From JBFWUM01 sp050247255 (GTDB taxonomy: Bacteria > Acidobacteriota > Vicinamibacteria > Vicinamibacterales > UBA2999): 48,865 nt of DNA. Position 1 is the stretch's first letter; the number at the start of each line of letters is the position of its first letter. The notes beneath the pieces are model-generated. The model made no database searches and was not told the DNA's origin. It saw only the letters and a list, made by a program, of their open reading frames with translations. The translations under genes were made by a program, and so were the position numbers. The DNA lies in the NCBI GenBank assembly GCA_050247255.1, contig JBFWUM010000030.1, forward strand, positions 1 to 48,865. Reading direction: 5' to 3'. Below are positions 45,583 to 48,865 of this stretch, one piece after another.

Positions 45583-46463
45583 CCACGAAGGACACGGAGG
45601 CGGGGTTGGCCACAAAGGTCACGAAGATCTTCACCACAAAGGTCACGAAGATCACCAAGGGTCTTGAATTGGACTTCCTTTGTGTCCTTTGTGTCCTTTG
45701 TGGTTCGTACGTCTTCGTGCCCTCGGTGGCCGCGCAGGACATTCCGGCGCTCACTGCGCCGGTCAACGACTTTGCGAACGTGATCGATCCGGGCACCGAG
45801 CAGACGTTGGACCGCATGATCCGCGCGCTGCAGCAGGCCAGCGGCGACGTGGTCGTGGTGGCGACGATCGACACCTTCCAGCCCTACGGCGACATTCGCG
45901 AATACGCCGTCGAGATGTTCGAGAACCAGGGGCGCGGCATCGGCCAGCGGGGGCGCGACAACGGGCTGCTGGTCCTGCTCGCGGTGCAGGATCGGCAGGT
46001 CTGGACCGAGGTCGGCTACGACCTCGAGGAGTTCATCACCGACGGCTTTGCCGGCCAGGTGGCGCGCGAGGCGATGATTCCGGAATTTCGCGGCGGGAAC
46101 TATTCGGCCGGGCTGCAGGCCGGCGTGACGCGCATCATCGGCCGGATCGCCCAGCGCCGCAACGTGACGCTCGACGGCGTGCCGATCGCCCAGCCAGGCG
46201 GCGCGCCCAACGTCGGGTCGGGCGGACACATCATCCTGGCGCTGTTCGTCCTCTTTATGGTGATCAACGCCATCGCCGGCCGCACCAGGCGGCGCGGGCG
46301 CCGCGGCCGCCACTGGAGCCGCTGGAACAGCGGCGTCGGGCCGTTCGGCGGTCCATTCGGCGGCGGCTTTGGCGGCTTCGGCGGTGGTGGGTTTGGCGGC
46401 GGCGGGTTCGGCGGGTTCGGTGGCGGCCGCAGCGGTGGTGGCGGTGGCGGCGGCGGATGGTAG
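45573..46463 (+). CDS. TPM-domain (YgcG-like) exported protein with repeat-encoded signal peptide
   Basis: 296 residues. A TPM domain spans about 55-185: PVNDFANVIDPGTEQTLDRM, VVVVATIDTFQPYGDIREYA, RGRDNGLLVLLAVQDRQVWT and FRGGNYSAGLQAGVTRIIGR. A membrane helix follows (HIILALFVLFMVINAIA) and then a Gly/Phe-rich tail (GGFGGFGGGGFGGGGFGG). Family members are linked to envelope quality control and to LemA, which is next. The first 50 residues, Lys/Thr-rich TKVTKIFTTKVTKITKG then hydrophobic LCVLCVLCGSYVFVPSVAA, are encoded by an inverted repeat array and together read as a signal peptide. The ATG at 45573 overlaps the previous gene. Confidence 0.8.
   Translation: MDVTTKDTEAGLATKVTKIFTTKVTKITKGLELDFLCVLCVLCGSYVFVPSVAAQDIPALTAPVNDFANVIDPGTEQTLDRMIRALQQASGDVVVVATIDTFQPYGDIREYAVEMFENQGRGIGQRGRDNGLLVLLAVQDRQVWTEVGYDLEEFITDGFAGQVAREAMIPEFRGGNYSAGLQAGVTRIIGRIAQRRNVTLDGVPIAQPGGAPNVGSGGHIILALFVLFMVINAIAGRTRRRGRRGRHWSRWNSGVGPFGGPFGGGFGGFGGGGFGGGGFGGFGGGRSGGGGGGGGW
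45581..45733. repeat. CACAAAGG / CCTTTGTG inverted array encoding the TPM N-terminus
   Basis: Left words AACCACGAAGG, ACACGGAGG, CCACAAAGGTCACGAAG (twice) and ATCACCAAGG. Right words TTCCTTTGTG, TCCTTTGTG, TCCTTTGTGG, TCTTCGTG, CCTCGGTGG, the reverse complement of the left set. The array also forms the stop of the NTase-like gene. It is translated over its whole length. Confidence 0.85.
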
Positions 46464-46469
46464 AGCAAG

Positions 46470-46500
46470 GCACAATGCCCACGGCACAATGCACAATGCA
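46470..46500. repeat. GCACAATGC word array upstream of lemA
   Basis: GCACAATGCCCACG, GCACAATGC, ACAATGC in tandem, starting 6 bases after the TPM stop. Unlike most arrays here it does not abut the start; GAGGCAGG, a fair Shine-Dalgarno, lies between it and the ATG at 46520. Confidence 0.75.
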
Positions 46501-46519
46501 TAACGAGGCAGGTGAAACG

Positions 46520-47101
46520 ATGAAACGGCAACTTCGCTCAGCGATGCAGGCCCTGGCCATCGTCGTGGCCGCGCTGGCCGCGTCGGGCTGTTCCTACAAC
46601 ACGTTCGTCTCCCAGGAGGAGGCGATCAAGGCGCAGTGGGCGCAGGTCGAGAACCAGCTGCAGCGGCGCAACGACCTCATCCCCAACCTGGTCGAGACGA
46701 CCAAGGGGATCGCGCAGCAGGAGCAGGACGTGTTCGGGCGGATTGCCGACTCGCGCGCGCGGCTCGCCGGCGCGCAGACGCCCGAGCAGCAGATGCAGGC
46801 GGCCAACGAGCAGAGCGCGGCCCTCGCCCGCCTGCTGGTGGTCGTCGAGAACTACCCGCAGCTGCGGTCCAACGAGACGTTCAACCGGCTGATGGACGAG
46901 CTCTCGGGCACCGAGAACCGCCTGGCGGTCGAGCGCATGCGCTACAACGAGCGCGTCCAGGAATACAACACCTCGCGCCGGCAGTTCCCCTCGAACATCA
47001 CCGCCGGGATCTTCGGCTTCGAGGAGTACCCGCTGTTCAACGCGCCGCCGGACGCCGAGCGCGTCCCGCGCGTCGATTTCGGCACCAACAACCCATCCTG
47101 A
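46520..47101 (+). CDS. lemA: LemA-family lipoprotein
   Basis: 193 residues. A signal peptide ends in a lipobox (ALAASGCSYN), so it is probably a lipoprotein. A helical LemA domain follows: QEEAIKAQWAQVENQLQRRN, DLIPNLVETTKGIAQQEQDV, FNRLMDELSGTENRLAVERM and RYNERVQEYNTSRRQFPSNI. LemA proteins are commonly paired with TPM proteins, as here, and may act in envelope homeostasis, but the activity is unknown. A GAGGCAGG site lies about 9 bases before the ATG. It is preceded by a CACAATGC array and followed after 9 bases by the DinB-like gene. Confidence 0.9.
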   Translation: MKRQLRSAMQALAIVVAALAASGCSYNTFVSQEEAIKAQWAQVENQLQRRNDLIPNLVETTKGIAQQEQDVFGRIADSRARLAGAQTPEQQMQAANEQSAALARLLVVVENYPQLRSNETFNRLMDELSGTENRLAVERMRYNERVQEYNTSRRQFPSNITAGIFGFEEYPLFNAPPDAERVPRVDFGTNNPS

Positions 47102-47110
47102 CGAGGACCC

Positions 47111-47605
47111 ATGGCCATTGTCGACGCGCTGCTCCCTGAGTACGACCACGAGACCGACACGACGCGGAAGCTGCTCGACCGCGTCCCGGACGGCAACTTT
47201 GCCTGGAAGCCGCACGACAAGTCGATGTCGCTCGGCGAGCTGGCCGGGCACGTGGCGACGCTGCTGAACTGGGGACAGACCATCGTCAACCAGTCCGACT
47301 TCGACCTCGCCGCGCCGTTCGCGCGGCCGCCGCTCGATACCCGCGCCGAGCTGCTCGCCGCCTTCGACACGGAACGGGAGGCGACGCGCGCGGCGCTCGC
47401 AGGTGCCACCGACGCGCAGCTGATGGCCCCGTGGAGTCTGAAGCGCGGCAAGGACACGATGTTCACCATGCCCAAGGTCGCCGTCCTCCGGTCCTTCATG
47501 CTGAATCACCTGATTCACCATCGTGGCCAGCTGAGCGTCTACCTGCGGCTGAACAACGTGCCGCTGCCGTCGATCTACGGGCCGAGTGCCGACGAGCGCA
47601 TCTGA
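47111..47605 (+). CDS. DinB-like metal-dependent protein
   Basis: 164 residues forming a DinB/YfiT four-helix fold. The metal-binding histidines lie in LGELAGHVATLLNWG (first His) and LNHLIHHRGQLSVYLRLN (paired His). DinB-like proteins are often thiol or detoxification enzymes, or damage-inducible proteins of unknown role; the activity here is not known. A GAGGA site precedes the ATG by 4 bases. Its 3' end overlaps the next gene by 20 bases. Confidence 0.85.
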   Translation: MAIVDALLPEYDHETDTTRKLLDRVPDGNFAWKPHDKSMSLGELAGHVATLLNWGQTIVNQSDFDLAAPFARPPLDTRAELLAAFDTEREATRAALAGATDAQLMAPWSLKRGKDTMFTMPKVAVLRSFMLNHLIHHRGQLSVYLRLNNVPLPSIYGPSADERI

Positions 47606-48865
47606 CCTGCGCTGGGTCGTCGCCGGGGCGCTGTTCGTGCTCCTGGCGACGGCCAACGGCGCGACGTATCGCTACGGCGGCTCCGACCAGGCGTTTTACA
47701 TTCCCGCCGTCATCAAGGCGCTCGACCCGGCCACCTTCCCGCGCGACGGATCGCTGATCGACGCGCAGGGGGCGCTCATCGTTGCCGACGATGCGGTGGC
47801 GCTCGCCATGCGGGCGACCGGCGCCTCCCTCGAAACCCTCTTCCTGGCCGGCTACATTCTCTCGCTCGCGCTGACCTGGGCGGGCATCGTCTCGATCGGT
47901 TCCCGCGTCTACGCGAACCCGTGGGTGACGCTCGCCCTCGGCGCCGCATTCACGCTGCGCCATCGCATTCCGCAGACCAGCGCCAACTCGTTCGAGCCGT
48001 ACTTCCATCCGCGGATGGTCGCGTTCGGCATCGGCCTGCTGGCGATCGGCGCGTTCCTGCGGCAGCGCTACTGGTGGACGATCGCGCTGGTTGCGGCGGC
48101 CGCCGTGGCGCATGCGACCACGGCGCTCTGGTTTGCGCTGCTGCTGGGCGTGGCGATCGCCGTCGCAAGCCGCGCGTTCAGGCCGGTGATCGTCGGCGGC
48201 GGTGTCCTGGTGGCGGCATTCCTGGCGTGGGCGGCGCTTGCCGGACCTCTGCGCGAGTCGCTGGTGGTGATGGACGATGTCTGGCTGCAGGCGGTGGCGA
48301 GCAAGGACTCGCTCTTTGCCGACCAGTGGCCGGCGTGGGTGTGGGCCGCCAACCTCGGGATGCTGGCGCTGCTGTGGTGGCTGCACCGAGGGCCGCTCAC
48401 CTGGGGCGCGACGGCGCTCGTCGCCTTCTTCCTGCTGACGTTCCCCTTCGTGCTGGGGCGGATTCACTTCTTCGTCGAATTCCAGATCTCGCGCGTGTTC
48501 TGGGTGATCGATTTCCTGGCGACGGTGTACCTGCTGGCGCGCATCGCCGCGTGGCGGCCGCGGGCCGGCCGCGCGCTGGCAGCCGTGCTGGTAGCCGCCT
48601 CGATTGGCCGCGGCCTGTTCATCGTCCACGTCGAGAACCCGGAGCGGCCGTTGTTCGCCACCAGACTCGCCGCGACGCCGTGGCACGACGCCATGCGCTG
48701 GCTGCAGGCGCAGCCGGTGGACGTCCACGTGCTGGCGGACCCCGGGCACGCGTGGAAGCACGGCACCAGCGTGCGCGTGTCTGCGGGTCGCGATGTCTTC
48801 CTGGAAGAAGTGAAGGACTCCGCGCTGGCGATCTACTCCCGCGACGTCGCCCACCGCGTCGTCGA
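47586..48865 (+). CDS. Polytopic membrane protein, truncated by the window edge
   Basis: 426 codons are open from the GTG at 47586 to the end with no stop. At least eight hydrophobic helices are visible, for example LRWVVAGALFVLLATANGAT, TLFLAGYILSLALTWAGIVS, ALVAAAAVAHATTALWFALL and ALVAFFLLTFPFVLGRIHFF. Loops with FEPYFHPRMVAFGIGLLA and FADQWPAWVWAANLG follow a pattern seen in large acidobacterial membrane proteins related to glycosyltransferase-C-like enzymes, but I cannot name it. A soluble-looking part starts near residue 370 (WHDAMRWLQAQPVDVHVLAD). The GTG overlaps the DinB-like stop by 20 bases, so translation is coupled. Confidence 0.65.
   Translation, partial: MPTSASDLRWVVAGALFVLLATANGATYRYGGSDQAFYIPAVIKALDPATFPRDGSLIDAQGALIVADDAVALAMRATGASLETLFLAGYILSLALTWAGIVSIGSRVYANPWVTLALGAAFTLRHRIPQTSANSFEPYFHPRMVAFGIGLLAIGAFLRQRYWWTIALVAAAAVAHATTALWFALLLGVAIAVASRAFRPVIVGGGVLVAAFLAWAALAGPLRESLVVMDDVWLQAVASKDSLFADQWPAWVWAANLGMLALLWWLHRGPLTWGATALVAFFLLTFPFVLGRIHFFVEFQISRVFWVIDFLATVYLLARIAAWRPRAGRALAAVLVAASIGRGLFIVHVENPERPLFATRLAATPWHDAMRWLQAQPVDVHVLADPGHAWKHGTSVRVSAGRDVFLEEVKDSALAIYSRDVAHRVV

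Noticed and set aside
46330..46460. Gly-rich repeat at the TPM 3' end
   Set aside because: The Gly/Phe tail is usual for this protein family and does not match the arrays.

Overview
The window is about 49 kb of GC-rich, densely packed bacterial DNA. It most likely comes from an uncultured Acidobacteriota assembled from a metagenome, perhaps from the Vicinamibacteria. The main evidence is two adjacent genes of families typical of this phylum: a TIGR03435-type soil-associated protein at 18217-18996 and a VWFA-related acidobacterial (TIGR03436-type) protein at 19089-21101. TamA/TamB, an OmpA-type porin and lipoproteins show a Gram-negative envelope. Two runs of exactly 100 N (13115-13214 and 31858-31957) are scaffold gaps. 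The first is flanked by an exact 127-bp duplication, so it is an assembler overlap and not biology.

Layout. 138-2987 (minus): a SPOR protein, a TolB-like/TPR protein and a V4R-like sensor protein. 3005-6381 (plus): mobA, argS and a class-I glutamine amidotransferase. 6378-16898 (minus): one long, tightly spaced cluster running mcmA, mcmB, response regulator, valS, nadC, birA, a hypothetical gene, an RNA m5U methyltransferase and a second hypothetical gene. 16918-18171 (plus): gdhA. 18217-21101 (minus): the two acidobacterial secreted proteins. 21124-22482 (plus): an acyl-CoA dehydrogenase and a CopZ-like protein. 22464-26122 (minus): rpsA, an IHF/HU gene, a HIT gene and an acyl-CoA-dehydrogenase-like protein. 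26312-27617 (plus): a histone-H1-like/DUF6335 fusion and a YdeI-like protein. 27580-29891 (minus): topoisomerase IB and ndh. 29918-32154 (plus): a molybdopterin oxidoreductase cut by a gap, then the 3' end of a four-helix-bundle gene. 32172-40895 (minus): tamB, tamA, a small membrane protein, an OmpA porin and a KGG stress protein. 41126 to the end (mostly plus): yggX, a POT transporter, a LigD-type phosphoesterase, yvcK (minus), an NTase-like protein, a TPM protein, lemA, a DinB-like protein and a membrane protein running off the window.

Most genes are ordinary housekeeping, envelope or acyl-CoA metabolism functions. The mutase, acyl-CoA dehydrogenase and glutamate dehydrogenase fit catabolism of branched amino acids or propionate. 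The two tam genes form an outer-membrane assembly pair. RpsA, IHF and the HIT protein form a packed growth-linked unit.

The unusual signal is a second layer of sequence. At least fifteen short, locus-specific word arrays, each made of 7-15 bp words repeated directly and often as inverted arms, sit at gene boundaries. They supply stop codons, abut start codons where a Shine-Dalgarno would be expected, and are translated in several genes. They form part or all of the signal-peptide region of three exported proteins, the C-termini of a convergent gene pair, and in-frame insertions in ArgRS and methylmalonyl-CoA mutase. One array flanks the TIGR03435 gene as inverted ends, and another ends the four-helix-bundle gene. 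This is the best candidate in the window for an undescribed mobile-repeat system.

No rRNA, tRNA, CRISPR array, transposase, integrase or phage gene was seen.
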